Positions 49,446-58,943 of a DNA stretch of 64,000 bases are shown piece after piece (the first letter of the stretch is position 1; each line of letters begins with the position of its first letter). The stretch comes from Micromonospora rubida (GTDB taxonomy: Bacteria > Actinomycetota > Actinomycetes > Mycobacteriales > Micromonosporaceae), in assembly GCF_009908295.1 (NCBI RefSeq), contig NZ_JAAALO010000002.1, positions 409,490 to 473,489 on the forward strand. The letters run 5' to 3'. Made by a program: the position numbers and the translations under genes. The notes under the pieces were generated by a model, which ran no database searches, was not told the DNA's origin, and saw only the letters and a list, made by a program, of their open reading frames with translations.

Positions 49446-52400
49446 TCAGCGCAGCCGGTACGCCTGGATGATCCGCGTGGTCACCGTGTTTCCGGCGGTG
49501 TCCTTCGCGGTGGCCCGCAGCGAGACGTGGCCGGTGCCGGCCGGGTGCGTCAGCGTGGCCGTCCAGCCGGAGCCCTGGCGGCGCAGTTCCGCCTTGCGCC
49601 AGGTCTTCCCGCCGTCGTACGAGGCGTCGACGGTCAGCTTGGCGACCTTCGCCGCCGGAGCGCCGTCCTGCCGCTCCACCCGCACCGGAACGGTGAAGGA
49701 CCGCCCGGCGGGGGCGCTGTTGTCGACGCGCAGCGCCGGGGCGAAGCGCACCGCCATCGCCTGCAGCGACGCGAAGCCGTCACCGGGGACGTGCTTCGAC
49801 CGGAACGTCCAGGCGCTGGTGACCTCTGTGCTCAGGTCGGTGAAGCCGCGCTTCGCCGAGGTCTCCAGCCGGTAGTTCGCCGCGCCCGCCGGCACCTCGA
49901 ACTCCCCGTACCCCGGGTATTCGCTCTCCCCGACCAGCTTGCCGCCGCGATACAGCCTGGTCCACTCGGTGTCGTTGAGCGACCCGCCGGCGTGTCCGCC
50001 CGCGTCGCTGTGTACGGGCAGGTCGGCCACGATGGTGTCGCCCGTGCGGGTGATCCCCTCGTGCCCCCAGCGCCGCACCGGGAAGGACGGCGCGAACGGG
50101 GCCTCGCCCCAGGTCTCGTGGGACGTCCGGCCGGCCCGGTACGCCGTCGGCGGCGTGCGCAGCACCGCCTGCGTGTCCAGCCAGCCCTCGGGGCTGGGGG
50201 TGCCGAAGTTCAGCTCGCTCTCCCACCGCACGTGGTTGGTGCTGTAGTGCTCGACCCGGCGGCCGGGCGTCGCGGTGGGCAGGACCACGGCGGAGCCGCC
50301 CGTGTTGTACTCCAGCTCGCCCAGGACCATCCGCTCGGCCTCCAGCCCCGGGTAGGCGTCCCGGAAGGTGTGCACGACGGTGGCCAGGTCCCGGCTGCGG
50401 TAGTGCTTGACGAAGCCGGTCGGCATCCGGCCGGGGAACGCCTCCAGCAGCGCGTACAGGTAGGGGCTGCTGGCCGCGCCCTGCTCGGCCCATTGGCTGC
50501 CGATCGTGGCGACGAACCGCTCGGGAGTGCTGGCCGGGCCGACCTGCCCGCTGGTCAGCCCCTCGAAGCCGTCGCTCCACAGGCTGAACCCGTAGATGCT
50601 TTGGTCGGCGCCGAAGAAGACCGTGCTGACGTCCACCAGTCGCGGGGTAGCGCCGCGCTGCGGCACCGTGTTCAGCACCGGCTTGGCGGTGCGGGCGTCG
50701 AGGGTGAGCCGGAGCGCCCGATCGACGATCATCTCGGGCCGGGCGAGCACGGTGGCCCCGGCGGGCTCGCCGTTCGCGTCGGTGGCGAACAGGTAGCTGG
50801 CCAGCCCGTACCGGCCCTTCGGGACGCGCACGGTCGCCGTGCCGTCGGCGTCGTAGACGTCCACGAAGTTGAAGGAGTTCAGGCCGACCAGGGTGGTGCC
50901 GTACTCGCTGATGGGCTGGCCGTCCCGGCCGACGTGGGCGATGGTGACCTCGTAGCTCTCCACCTCGCGGTGCACGGCGATCGGGGTGACCGCCACCGTC
51001 GCGCCGGATCGGGCGACGACCCGGCCGGTGTAGTACCCGTCCGCGCCCTGGACCCGGGTGTCGGCGGTGACGGTGGCCTGCGCCTGGCCGCCGGCCGGCA
51101 CGGTGACCTGGGACGCGCCGAGCTGGAACAGGCCGGCCGGGGCGGGGTCGCCGTCCGGGCCGGTGGCCTCGACCGTGAGGTCGAGGGTGACCGGCGTGGA
51201 CCCGGAGTTGCGCCAGTTCACCGTGCGGGCGATCGTGGGGTCGTCGCCGTGCGGCCACTCGGCGCGGCCGAACGACACGCTCGCCGGGTCGCTGGTGACC
51301 TGCTGGCCAATCGCGCGGGCCACGTCGACCCGGCCCGCGCCCTGCTGGTAGGCGGTCTGCCCGGGGTGCGGCTTGGCCGAGGCCATCAGCGTCGACTTGA
51401 GCGCGCCGGCCCGCCAGTCGGGGTGCCGCTGGGCGAGCAGCGCCGCCGAGCCCGCGACGTGCGGGGTGGCCATCGACGTGCCGGAGAGCGTCATGTACTT
51501 CTCGCCGACCGGGTCGCCGAGGTCGCTGCCGGCGGCCCGAGCCGCGACGATCTCCACGCCGGGGGCGGTGATGTCCGGCTTGAGGCCGTCGTCGCCGACC
51601 CGGGGGCCCCGGCTGGAGAAGTCGGCCAGCTCGTCGTCGCGGTCGACCGCGCCGACCGCCAGGGCGGCGTCCGCGCTGGCCGGGGAGCCGACCGAGCCGT
51701 CGGAGCCGTCGTTGCCGGCGGCGATGACGAAGAGGGTGCCGGTCTGCGCGGTGAGGGTCTGCACCGCCTGCTCCAGCGGATCGACCTCGGGGGTGTCCAT
51801 TCCGCCGAGGCTCAGGTTGACCACGGTGGCGTGCTTCTCCGCCGCCGCCCACTGCATGCCGGCGAGGATCGCCGAGTCGGCGCAGCTGGTGCTCTCGCAG
51901 ACCTTGCCGGAGAGCAGCGTGGCGTCCGGGGCCACCCCCCGGTACTTCCCGCCGGAGGCGGCGCCGCTGCCCGCGATGATCGAGGCGACGTGGGTGCCGT
52001 GGCCGACCGTGTCGCCCGGCTCGGGCGCCTCGCTGAAGTTGTGCGACTCGGCGAGCCGGCCGGCGAAGTCGGGGTGCTCGGGGTCGACGCCGGTGTCCAG
52101 CACCGCGACGGTGACGCCCCTGCCGGTGAGCCCGGCCGCGTGGGCGGCGGGCGCCCCGATCTGGGGCACGCTGTGGTCCAGGGTCACCTTGCGCCGGCCG
52201 TCCAGCCAGAGCCGGTCGACACCCTCCGCCGTGTCGACCCGGGCGGACGCCCGGCCGGAGGTCATCGCGCCCCACACCGCGCCGGCTCGGGCCTTCTCGG
52301 CCGTCACCGCCGCCCCGCCGATCGCGGGCAGGTCGCGGGTCACCCGGGTGCCGGCGATGCCGGCGACGGCCCGGCGGGCCTCACCCGAGCGGTACGAGAC

Positions 52401-52811
52401 CAGCAGCGGCAGGCTGTTGCGGTGGGCGTCGTCGTAGCCGGCCTCGATCAGCCCGGTGACGTCGAAGAGCCGTCGGTCCACCTTGCCCGACCGGAGCAGC
52501 GGCAGCGCATCCTGGGGCAGCACGGTGACGCGGCCCCGGTCCCGCTGGACCAGGAAGCGCAGGTCGGCGCGGCCGGCTCCGGGCCGGACGGACACCGCGC
52601 CGGAGGCCGCGACGGTGACCCGGTCACCGGTGACCAGCGTGACCGTGGTGGCCGGGCGTCCGGCGGTCCGGCCGGCCGGCTCGGCCCCGGCGGGGGTGGC
52701 GGAGGCGGGGGACGTGGCCGGGGCGGCCCCGGCCGGGGTGGTCAGCGGCGCGGCGAGCACCAGACCGAGGGCCAGCGCCAGGCCGGCCGATTTTCTTCCT
52801 GCTCGATGCAA
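49446..52811 (-). CDS. Secreted subtilisin-like serine protease (S8), multidomain
   Basis: An exported 1121-residue protease. The signal peptide is SAGLALALGLVLAAPLTTPA with cleavage near AGA-AP at about residue 29. A propeptide-like region to about 215 precedes the catalytic triad Asp in TVAVLDTGVDPEH (near 240), His in GHGTHVASIIAG (near 272) and Ser in SGTSMATPHVAG (near 447), with oxyanion Asn in FVIAAGNDG. A large beta-rich C-terminal region follows. The start is TTG 52811, supported by AAGGAGGAA just upstream. A CATAC-N3-GTATG palindrome lies 61 bp before it. Confidence 0.93.
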   Translation of the reverse strand: MHRAGRKSAGLALALGLVLAAPLTTPAGAAPATSPASATPAGAEPAGRTAGRPATTVTLVTGDRVTVAASGAVSVRPGAGRADLRFLVQRDRGRVTVLPQDALPLLRSGKVDRRLFDVTGLIEAGYDDAHRNSLPLLVSYRSGEARRAVAGIAGTRVTRDLPAIGGAAVTAEKARAGAVWGAMTSGRASARVDTAEGVDRLWLDGRRKVTLDHSVPQIGAPAAHAAGLTGRGVTVAVLDTGVDPEHPDFAGRLAESHNFSEAPEPGDTVGHGTHVASIIAGSGAASGGKYRGVAPDATLLSGKVCESTSCADSAILAGMQWAAAEKHATVVNLSLGGMDTPEVDPLEQAVQTLTAQTGTLFVIAAGNDGSDGSVGSPASADAALAVGAVDRDDELADFSSRGPRVGDDGLKPDITAPGVEIVAARAAGSDLGDPVGEKYMTLSGTSMATPHVAGSAALLAQRHPDWRAGALKSTLMASAKPHPGQTAYQQGAGRVDVARAIGQQVTSDPASVSFGRAEWPHGDDPTIARTVNWRNSGSTPVTLDLTVEATGPDGDPAPAGLFQLGASQVTVPAGGQAQATVTADTRVQGADGYYTGRVVARSGATVAVTPIAVHREVESYEVTIAHVGRDGQPISEYGTTLVGLNSFNFVDVYDADGTATVRVPKGRYGLASYLFATDANGEPAGATVLARPEMIVDRALRLTLDARTAKPVLNTVPQRGATPRLVDVSTVFFGADQSIYGFSLWSDGFEGLTSGQVGPASTPERFVATIGSQWAEQGAASSPYLYALLEAFPGRMPTGFVKHYRSRDLATVVHTFRDAYPGLEAERMVLGELEYNTGGSAVVLPTATPGRRVEHYSTNHVRWESELNFGTPSPEGWLDTQAVLRTPPTAYRAGRTSHETWGEAPFAPSFPVRRWGHEGITRTGDTIVADLPVHSDAGGHAGGSLNDTEWTRLYRGGKLVGESEYPGYGEFEVPAGAANYRLETSAKRGFTDLSTEVTSAWTFRSKHVPGDGFASLQAMAVRFAPALRVDNSAPAGRSFTVPVRVERQDGAPAAKVAKLTVDASYDGGKTWRKAELRRQGSGWTATLTHPAGTGHVSLRATAKDTAGNTVTTRIIQAYRLR

Positions 52812-52871
52812 CGGATTCCTCCTTGTGAGGCGTCATCACTGACAGGGGTCGCACAGGTACAGAAGAGAATT

Positions 52872-52886
52872 GCATACTCGGTATGC
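52872..52886. promoter_or_regulatory. CATAC-N3-GTATG palindrome, site 2
   Basis: Perfect 15-bp palindrome GCATACTCGGTATGC between the divergent subtilase and acetyltransferase genes. It shares its 5-bp arms and spacing with the site at 46940-46952. Confidence 0.62.
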
Positions 52887-52953
52887 GGAAGAGAAGACAG
52901 GAAAGTGACAAACTTGACACTAAGTGGAGGCCCGGCCGGGGGATGATCGGCCG

Positions 52954-53511
52954 ATGACCTCCATGAAGGACCGCATGCTCGCCGGCGAGTTGTATCGCGC
53001 CGAGGACCCGGAGATCCTGGCCGACCTGGACCGGGCCGCCTGCCTCAACGAGGCGTTCAACCGCAGCTCGGCGGCCGACCCCGAGGGCCGGCTGGCCGCG
53101 CTGCGCGAGCTGCTCGGCTCCGTCGGCGAGGGCGCCTGGGTCCGACCGCCGTTCCACTGCGACTACGGCTGGAACGTCCACCTCGGGCCGCGCGGGTTCG
53201 TCAACTTCAACGCGGTCTTCCTCGACGTCGCCCGGATCAACGTCGGCGCGGACGTCCAGATGGGACCGAACGTGCAGCTCCTGACGGCCACCCACCCGGT
53301 CGACCCGGAGCCCCGGCGGGAGAAGTGGGAGGCGGCGCAGCCGATCACGATCGGGGACAACGTCTGGCTCGGCGGTGGGGTGATCGTGCTGGCCGGGGTG
53401 AGCATCGGCGACAACACGGTGGTCGGCGCGGGATCCGTGGTGAACCGCGATCTGCCGGCGAACGTCGTCGCGGTGGGCAACCCCGCCCGGGTCGTACGCG
53501 AGCTCGCCTGA
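52954..53511 (+). CDS. Maltose/galactoside O-acetyltransferase-like protein
   Basis: A LacA/Maa-type enzyme that transfers acetyl from acetyl-CoA to sugars. The 185-residue product begins MTSMKDRMLAGELYRAEDPE (the Mac N-terminal domain) and continues as a left-handed beta helix with INVGADVQMGPNVQLLTATH (catalytic His near residue 112) and ITIGDNVWLGGGVIVLAGVS, ending AVGNPARVVREL. ATG 52954 is chosen over a longer reading. The sugar acceptor is unknown. Confidence 0.92.
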   Translation: MTSMKDRMLAGELYRAEDPEILADLDRAACLNEAFNRSSAADPEGRLAALRELLGSVGEGAWVRPPFHCDYGWNVHLGPRGFVNFNAVFLDVARINVGADVQMGPNVQLLTATHPVDPEPRREKWEAAQPITIGDNVWLGGGVIVLAGVSIGDNTVVGAGSVVNRDLPANVVAVGNPARVVRELA

Positions 53512-53579
53512 CCCGTCGACCGGGCCGCGGCTCACGGTGCGGGACGCCGCCCCCGGGGCACCGCCGCCGGCCCCGTCGC

Positions 53580-54224
53580 TCAGGCGGGCGGGTCGGCCAG
53601 CCGGACCACCAGATCGGCGCGTACGGCGGTGCCGGCCACCAGAGCCGCGTTGGTCTCGTCGCTGCCCAGCGCCCAGGCCCGCGCCTGCTCCGCCGACCGC
53701 CCGTACGACTCGTGCCGGGCGGTCAACCGGCGGAGCCGCAGCTCGGCGTCCAGGTCGAGGAACCACACCTCGTGCAGCAGCGACCGCACCTCGTCCCACG
53801 GATCCTCGGGCAGCAACAGGTAGTTACCCTCGGTCACCACCAAGCGCACCTCGGGCGGCACCTCGACCGCACCGGCGACCGGCTCCTCCAGGTCCCGACG
53901 GAACTCCGGGGCCCAGACCGAGATCGGCTCCAGCCGGTGCAACCGGCGCAGCAGCGCGACGTACCCGCCGACGTCGAAGGTGTCCACCGCGCCCTTGCGC
54001 GCGTCCCGGCCGAGCCGGCGCAGCTCCGCCTGGGCCAGGTGGAACCCGTCCATCGGCACCAGCCGGGCGGCCGCACCCACCTCGGCGACGACCCGCTCGG
54101 CCAGCGTGGACTTTCCCGCCCCCGGCGCTCCGGCGATGCCGAGGAGCTGACGGGGCCCGGCCCCGGCCAGGGCCCGGGCGCGGGCCACCAGCTCTCCGAG
54201 CGAGAGGACCCGGGCGGCCGGCAT
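53580..54224 (-). CDS. Uridine kinase/phosphoribulokinase-like P-loop kinase
   Basis: A 214-residue nucleoside or small-molecule kinase. Walker A is GIAGAPGAGKST at about residues 28-39, the acceptor-site segment is RLVPMDGFHLAQAELRRLGR, and the lid region RRLTARHESYGRSAEQARAW. This is the YegH/PanK-like group often annotated as nucleoside/nucleotide kinase, and the substrate is not clear. ATG 54224 shares its A with the TGA of the upstream SIMPL gene (TGATG), so the two are coupled. Confidence 0.88.
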   Translation of the reverse strand: MPAARVLSLGELVARARALAGAGPRQLLGIAGAPGAGKSTLAERVVAEVGAAARLVPMDGFHLAQAELRRLGRDARKGAVDTFDVGGYVALLRRLHRLEPISVWAPEFRRDLEEPVAGAVEVPPEVRLVVTEGNYLLLPEDPWDEVRSLLHEVWFLDLDAELRLRRLTARHESYGRSAEQARAWALGSDETNAALVAGTAVRADLVVRLADPPA

Positions 54225-54868
54225 CAGCCGAGGGCCGGCTCGGTGATCGTGAACCGGGCCTCCACGGCCGCGTGCACGCTCTGCGGCTGCGGGTCCAGCT
54301 CCAGCTCCGGCGGGGCGTCCTCCAGCCCGCCCGACTTGAACGCGGCGCGGGTCATCATCGGCTGCGGGGTCAGCCCGTTGTCGGCCAGCTCCAGCAGCGC
54401 GGTCACCCGGGAGCCCAGCGCCTCGGCGTACTCCCGGGCGCGGGCCAGCGCGTCGGCGATGGCGGCGTGCCGCGCCTCCCGGTACGCCGGGCTGTCCGGC
54501 CGCAGCGACCACCACGGGCCGGCGACCTCGACCTGGTCCTGATCGGCCAGGCGGAGCATCAGCTCGCCCAGCGCGGTGAAGTCGGTGACGGTGACGGTCG
54601 TGGCGACGCTGCCGTGCCAGGCCACCACCCGCTCGCCGGAGCGCTTCGTCTCCGGCCAGACCCGCAGGTCGCCGGTCTCCCGGCGGTCCACGGCCGGCTC
54701 GGCGGCGTCGAGCAGCACCCGCACGGCGGCGGCCCGCTCGGCGAGCCGGGCCAGAACGGCCTCCCGGTCCCGGTCCCGCGCCATCGCGGCCACCGTGAAC
54801 CGGGCCAGCTCGGGAGCGACTTCCCGGTACGCCTCGCCGCGTACCGCCACGATTGGTCCGTCCACCAT
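54224..54868 (-). CDS. SIMPL-domain (DUF541) protein
   Basis: A 214-residue protein of the SIMPL/BP26 family, with IVAVRGEAYREVAPELARFT at the N-terminus, a central VATTVTVTDFTALGELM and the typical ARAREYAEALGSRVTALLEL. Most relatives are exported, but no signal peptide is seen here, so it appears cytoplasmic. TAGGGT six bases before ATG 54868 suggests leaderless transcription. It is first in a two-gene operon with the P-loop kinase. The role is unknown. Confidence 0.86.
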   Translation of the reverse strand: MVDGPIVAVRGEAYREVAPELARFTVAAMARDRDREAVLARLAERAAAVRVLLDAAEPAVDRRETGDLRVWPETKRSGERVVAWHGSVATTVTVTDFTALGELMLRLADQDQVEVAGPWWSLRPDSPAYREARHAAIADALARAREYAEALGSRVTALLELADNGLTPQPMMTRAAFKSGGLEDAPPELELDPQPQSVHAAVEARFTITEPALG

Positions 54869-55033
54869 GCCCTCACCCTAGAGGAAGGAAAGGGCGCCTC
54901 ATCGTGGCCCGCGTTGAGCAGGGCCCTCGTCGGCACCTTCGCGGGCGCACGGGACGGCGGAACGACGAGGTCTCGGGCGAGCGGCCGGGGCTGGCCCGGG
55001 GTGGTCGGGGCTCAGACCCGGGGTCGCCGGGGT

Positions 55034-56053
55034 TCAGGCCGGGGTGGTCGGGAGGTGGCCGGTGTAGGTCACCGTCCCCGCCGCCACCCGGCACCCGGTC
55101 AGGTGCCCGCCGGCGGCGCCCAGCGACAGCAGGTACCCCAGTTCGCCGTCGACGTCCCCGCCGAGCGAGAAGCCGCGGACGACCGGGGGCAGCTCGCGGT
55201 CGATCAGGGCCAGCCGCAGCCCTCGCGCCCGCTCGTAGTGCCCCACGAGGGCCGCCGCGTCGCCGGCCCGCAGCGCGGCGGCGAGCTGGTCGAGCAACCC
55301 GGTCACCCGGCCGAGCTGGGCGAGCACCTGGTCGCGGTTGTTCAGCAGCATGTCCGCCGTCCGGGCGGCCGGGGTGCCGGCGACCCGGGTGCCGTCCCGG
55401 AAGCTGCCGGCGGCCAGGCCCAGCACGGCGTCCCGCAGGTCGGCGTCCGCCACCGCGCCCGCCAGGCTCCCGGCCAGCAGGTGCGGGATGTGCGAGGCGA
55501 GCGCCGCCGCCGCGTCGTGCGCGTCCGGCGTCATCGGCACGACCCGCGCGCCGAAGACGTCGATGACCAGGGCGGCGAGCGTACGGAACCGCTCGATGCC
55601 CGCCGCCGCCGGGCAGAGCACCCAGGCCGCGCCGTCGAACAACTCGGGGACGGCGGCGGTCAGCCCGGCGCGCGCCGCTCCGGCCATCGGGTGCCCCGGG
55701 ATGAAGCGGTCGGGCAGTCCGTTCGCCGCCGCGAACCCGGCGATCCCGCCCTTGGTGCTGCCCACGTCGGTGAGCACGCAGTCGGGACCGGTGTGCTTGG
55801 CGACGATGAGCAGGGTTTCCGGCAGGCTGGACAGCGGGCCGCAGAGGAACACCACGTCCCGGCCGCGGACGGCGTCGGCCAGTTCTTCGGGGAAGGGGAT
55901 GCCCCGGGCGCGTCCCTCCGCGCGGGTGGCGGTGTCCGGGTCCCAGCCGGTGACGTCGATCCCGCGCTCGTGCAGGCGGAGCAGGACGGAACCGCCGATG
56001 AGCCCCGTGCCCACCACCGCGGCCCGGGGGTCGCCACTGCGCCTGTCCACCAT
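55034..56053 (-). CDS. tyrA: Prephenate dehydrogenase
   Basis: NAD(P)-dependent step of tyrosine synthesis from prephenate. The 339-residue product has the Rossmann motif VVGTGLIGGSVLLRLHERG near residues 13-31, VLTDVGSTKGG near residue 104, FIPGHPMAGAARAG with the substrate-site histidine, and SHIPHLLAGSLA near 193. ATG 56053 has GAGG six bases upstream. A longer frame to 56146 is unsupported. The ACT domain of some homologues is replaced by a C-terminal region ending RVAAGTVTYTGHL. Confidence 0.93.
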   Translation of the reverse strand: MVDRRSGDPRAAVVGTGLIGGSVLLRLHERGIDVTGWDPDTATRAEGRARGIPFPEELADAVRGRDVVFLCGPLSSLPETLLIVAKHTGPDCVLTDVGSTKGGIAGFAAANGLPDRFIPGHPMAGAARAGLTAAVPELFDGAAWVLCPAAAGIERFRTLAALVIDVFGARVVPMTPDAHDAAAALASHIPHLLAGSLAGAVADADLRDAVLGLAAGSFRDGTRVAGTPAARTADMLLNNRDQVLAQLGRVTGLLDQLAAALRAGDAAALVGHYERARGLRLALIDRELPPVVRGFSLGGDVDGELGYLLSLGAAGGHLTGCRVAAGTVTYTGHLPTTPA

Positions 56054-56185
56054 CACGCACCTCGGCGTTTTCGGTCGGTACACGTCAAGCTTCGACTCGG
56101 TTCTTCGGCACCAGGGCTGTCCCCAGCCCGGGCCCGCTCGGCGCATACCCGATCTTGAGGAGCGGAGCGGCGAGGGGGCCTCCGG

Positions 56186-57301
56186 TCAGGGCAGGGCGAG
56201 GCGCGCGGCGACCGCCGCGATGTGCTCGTCGGACTCGGTCAGCGCCGCCCGGACGTGCTGCGCGCCGCCCGGGCCGTAGAAGACGCCGGCTGCGACCAGG
56301 ATGCCCCGGCGGGCCAGCCAGTCCACCGTCGCCCAGCAGTCCTCGCCCCGGGTCATCCACAGGTAGAGCCCGGCCTCCGAGTGCTCGACCGTGAACCCGG
56401 CACCGGTGAACGCGGCCAACAGCCGCTCCCGCCGGGCCCGGTAGCGCTCCCGCTGGGCGTCGGCGTGCTCCTGGTCGCCGAGCGCGGCGATCATCGCCGC
56501 CTGCACCGGGGCGGGCACGATCATGCCGGCGTGCTTGCGCACCCTGAGCAGCTCGGCGACCAGGGCGGGGTCGCCGGCGACGAGGCCCGCCCGGTACCCG
56601 GCCAGGTTGGAGCGCTTGGACAGCGAGTGCACCGCCAGCAGCCCGTCGTACGACCCGCCACAGACCTCGGGCGCGAGCACCGACACCGGCTCGGCGGCGG
56701 CCGACCAGCCCAGCGGCAGGTAGCACTCGTCGCTGGCCACCACGGCGCCCCGCTCGCGGGCCCAGTCGACCACCTTGCGCAGGTGGTTGGCGGGCAGCAC
56801 CCGGCCGGTCGGGTTGCCCGGCGAGTTCACCCAGACCAGCCGGACCCGGGGGTCGGGCCCGAGCGCGGTCAGCGAGTCGGTGCGCACGGTGGTGGCGCCG
56901 GCGATCCGCGCCCCGTCCTCGTACGTCGGGTAGCAGACCGACGGCACCACGACGATGTCACCGGGGCCGAGGCCGAGCAGGGTGGGCAGCCACGCCACCA
57001 GCTCCTTGGAGCCGATGGTGGGCAGCACCCCGAGGCCGTCGACGCCCGCACCGCAGACCCGGGCCACCCAGTCCGCGATGGCGGCCCGCAGGGCGGGCGT
57101 GCCGGCGGTCAGCGGGTAGCCAGGGGCGTCGGACGCGTCGGCCAGGGCCTGCCGGATCACCGGGGGCACCGGGTCGACCGGCGTGCCGATCGACAGGTTG
57201 ATCAGGCCGTCCGGGTGCGCCGCGGCCACTGCGGCCGCGGCGCCCAGGGTGTCCCAGGTGAAGTCGGGCAGCCGTGACGAGACCGGCTCGGGCCGACTCA
57301 G
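56186..57301 (-). CDS. dapC: Succinyldiaminopimelate aminotransferase, probable CTG start
   Basis: PLP enzyme converting N-succinyl-2-amino-6-ketopimelate to succinyl-diaminopimelate, between DapD and DapE. The product is about 371 residues. It has the class I markers VWVNSPGNPTGRVLPA, SDECYLPLGW and the PLP lysine in AVHSLSKRSNLAGYRAG near residue 226. The conserved N-terminus RLPDFTWDTLG lacks an ATG or GTG. The best start is CTG 57301, which overlaps the ferredoxin stop as CTGA and has GGAGAAGG upstream. The first GTG inside would remove about 23 residues. It is coupled to the ferredoxin gene, as in mycobacteria. Confidence 0.88.
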   Translation of the reverse strand: MSRPEPVSSRLPDFTWDTLGAAAAVAAAHPDGLINLSIGTPVDPVPPVIRQALADASDAPGYPLTAGTPALRAAIADWVARVCGAGVDGLGVLPTIGSKELVAWLPTLLGLGPGDIVVVPSVCYPTYEDGARIAGATTVRTDSLTALGPDPRVRLVWVNSPGNPTGRVLPANHLRKVVDWARERGAVVASDECYLPLGWSAAAEPVSVLAPEVCGGSYDGLLAVHSLSKRSNLAGYRAGLVAGDPALVAELLRVRKHAGMIVPAPVQAAMIAALGDQEHADAQRERYRARRERLLAAFTGAGFTVEHSEAGLYLWMTRGEDCWATVDWLARRGILVAAGVFYGPGGAQHVRAALTESDEHIAAVAARLALP

Positions 57302-57624
57302 TGGCCTTCTCCGCGCGGTGGCTGGCCCGCGACGAAGGTCGCGTCCTTCTCCACCTTGCCGATCTTCGAGGCGCCCCCGGGCGAGCCCAGGTCCTCGAAG
57401 AACTCGTAGTTCGCCCCGGTGTAGTCCTTCCACTGCTCCGGGACGTCGTCCTCGTAGAAGATGGCCTCGACCGGACACACCGGCTCACAGGCACCACAGT
57501 CGACGCACTCGTCGGGGTGGATGTAGAGCATCCGGTTTCCCTCGTAGATGCAGTCGACCGGGCATTCCTCGATGCATGCCTTGTCGAGCACATCCACGCA
57601 GGGCTCGGCGATGATGTAGGTCAC
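57298..57624 (-). CDS. fdxC: 7Fe-8S ferredoxin
   Basis: Electron carrier of 108 residues with two clusters. The first cysteine set is CVDVLDKACIEECPVDCIYE (residues 9-28) and the second is CVDCGACEPVCPVEAIFYED near 44-63, with the spacing of mycobacterial FdxC/FdxA. GTG 57624 has GGAGGAGAAG upstream. The gene overlaps dapC and is divergent from the GNAT gene. Its electron partner is unknown. Confidence 0.95.
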   Translation of the reverse strand: MTYIIAEPCVDVLDKACIEECPVDCIYEGNRMLYIHPDECVDCGACEPVCPVEAIFYEDDVPEQWKDYTGANYEFFEDLGSPGGASKIGKVEKDATFVAGQPPRGEGH

Positions 57625-57703
57625 CGGTCTTCTCCTCCGCAAGACACGCCGCGATCACCCGCGACGGTTAGAGCCTAGTATCTCGCCGGGGAGGGGGTCG
57701 ATC

Positions 57704-58675
57704 GTGCTCCGACAGCAGGATGTGGGACACCGGATCGTGGTTCGCCGGATTGTGGGGATTCGCGAAGGCCGGCCGCTCTTCTCGGACGCCCTCGGCGAGC
57801 TGGTCGAGCTGACCGAGACCCATCTCACCCTCACCACCGCGCAGGGCCGGCTCCAGGTCCCGGTGGGCGAGGTGCACCGGGCCAAGCGGGTGCCGCCGGC
57901 CCGCCGGCCGACGGCCGGCGCGGTGGTGGCGCTGGAGCTGGCCGCCGACGCGGCGTGGCCGGCCCCGACCCGGGGCCGCCTCGGCGACTGGCTGCTGCGC
58001 AGCGCCGAGGGCTGGACCGGACGGGCGAACTCGGCCCTGCCGGTCGGCGACCCGGACCGGCCGCTGCCGGCCGCGCTGGACGCCGTCGAGCGCTGGTACG
58101 CCGACCTCGGGCAGCCCGCCATGGTCAACACGCCGCTGCCGCTCGCCGCGCCGGTCGGCGCCGAGCTGGACGCGCGGGGCTGGGGCGCCCGGCCGCCGGT
58201 GCTGGTGCAGACCGTGCCGCTGGCCAGGCTGCGGGCGGACCGCGCCGGGCTGCCGCCGGTCGAGCTGACCGCCGCGCCGCCGGTCGAGCTGACCGCCGCG
58301 CCGTCCGACGACTGGCTCGCCGTCGCCGCCGGGCGCAAGGGCGGCCTGCCGGACGCCGCCCGGCACGTGCTCACCGCCGTGGACCAGGTCCGCTTCGCCC
58401 GGGTGTACGCCGACGGCGAACTGCTCGCCGTCGGCCGTGGCACGGTCACCGGCGCGCGGCGGCTGCTCGGCCTGACCCTGATCGAGGTCCTCCCGCACGC
58501 CCACCGGCAGGGCCTGGCCACCCGGGTCATCCGCGCCCTGGCCGACTGGGGCGCGGCCCTGGGCGCCACCGACGTCTTCCTCCAGGTGGAGCAGAGCAAC
58601 GCCCCGGCGGTGGCCCTCTACCGCTCGCTGGGCTTCACCACCCACCACACCTACCTCACCCGCGTCGCCCCCTGA
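57704..58675 (+). CDS. GNAT-family N-acetyltransferase
   Basis: A 323-residue protein with an N-terminal small beta domain (IVVRRIVGIREGRPLFSDAL, LQVPVGEVHRAKRV), a degenerate middle and a C-terminal GNAT domain from about 210. The acetyl-CoA loop is EVLPHAHRQGLATRVIRALA near residue 262, and the end is VEQSNAPAVALYRSLGF. GTG 57704 has GGGGAGGGGG upstream. A 24-bp in-frame duplication (58253-58300) repeats PPVELTAA. The acceptor is unknown. Confidence 0.9.
   Translation: MLRQQDVGHRIVVRRIVGIREGRPLFSDALGELVELTETHLTLTTAQGRLQVPVGEVHRAKRVPPARRPTAGAVVALELAADAAWPAPTRGRLGDWLLRSAEGWTGRANSALPVGDPDRPLPAALDAVERWYADLGQPAMVNTPLPLAAPVGAELDARGWGARPPVLVQTVPLARLRADRAGLPPVELTAAPPVELTAAPSDDWLAVAAGRKGGLPDAARHVLTAVDQVRFARVYADGELLAVGRGTVTGARRLLGLTLIEVLPHAHRQGLATRVIRALADWGAALGATDVFLQVEQSNAPAVALYRSLGFTTHHTYLTRVAP
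58253..58300 (+). repeat. Perfect 24-bp in-frame duplication
   Basis: Two identical 24-bp units inside the GNAT gene add eight residues (PPVELTAA twice) in the linker between domains. It is probably a recent slippage event. Confidence 0.9.
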
Positions 58676-58806
58676 CCAATCCGGCTCCGGGCCCGACAGG
58701 TCCGACCCGCGCGGGCCCTAGCCTGTGTCGAGGTCATCGACGCGGCCCCCTTGGGGGGCGACGATGTGCGCGTTGGCGCCGGGGTGCACCGCTGCCTGCC
58801 GTGGCG

Positions 58807-58869
58807 TGATCGTCTGCTGATTTGTGAGACGACACGCCGGGCGAGTTCTCCAAAATCAGCAGACGATCA
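58807..58869. repeat. Long hairpin element, copy B
   Basis: Perfect 17-bp arms (58807-58823 with 58853-58869) around a centre that includes GAGACGACACGCCGGGCGA (58826-58844), identical in reverse orientation to 2340-2358. The inner arm differs from copy A yet remains complementary. Confidence 0.88.
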
Positions 58870-58943
58870 TGAAGCCCCACCCCAGAGGGCGGGGCGGGAA
58901 CGCCGACGCTGACATCGTCGCCGACCCGCGGGCAACCCCGCAG

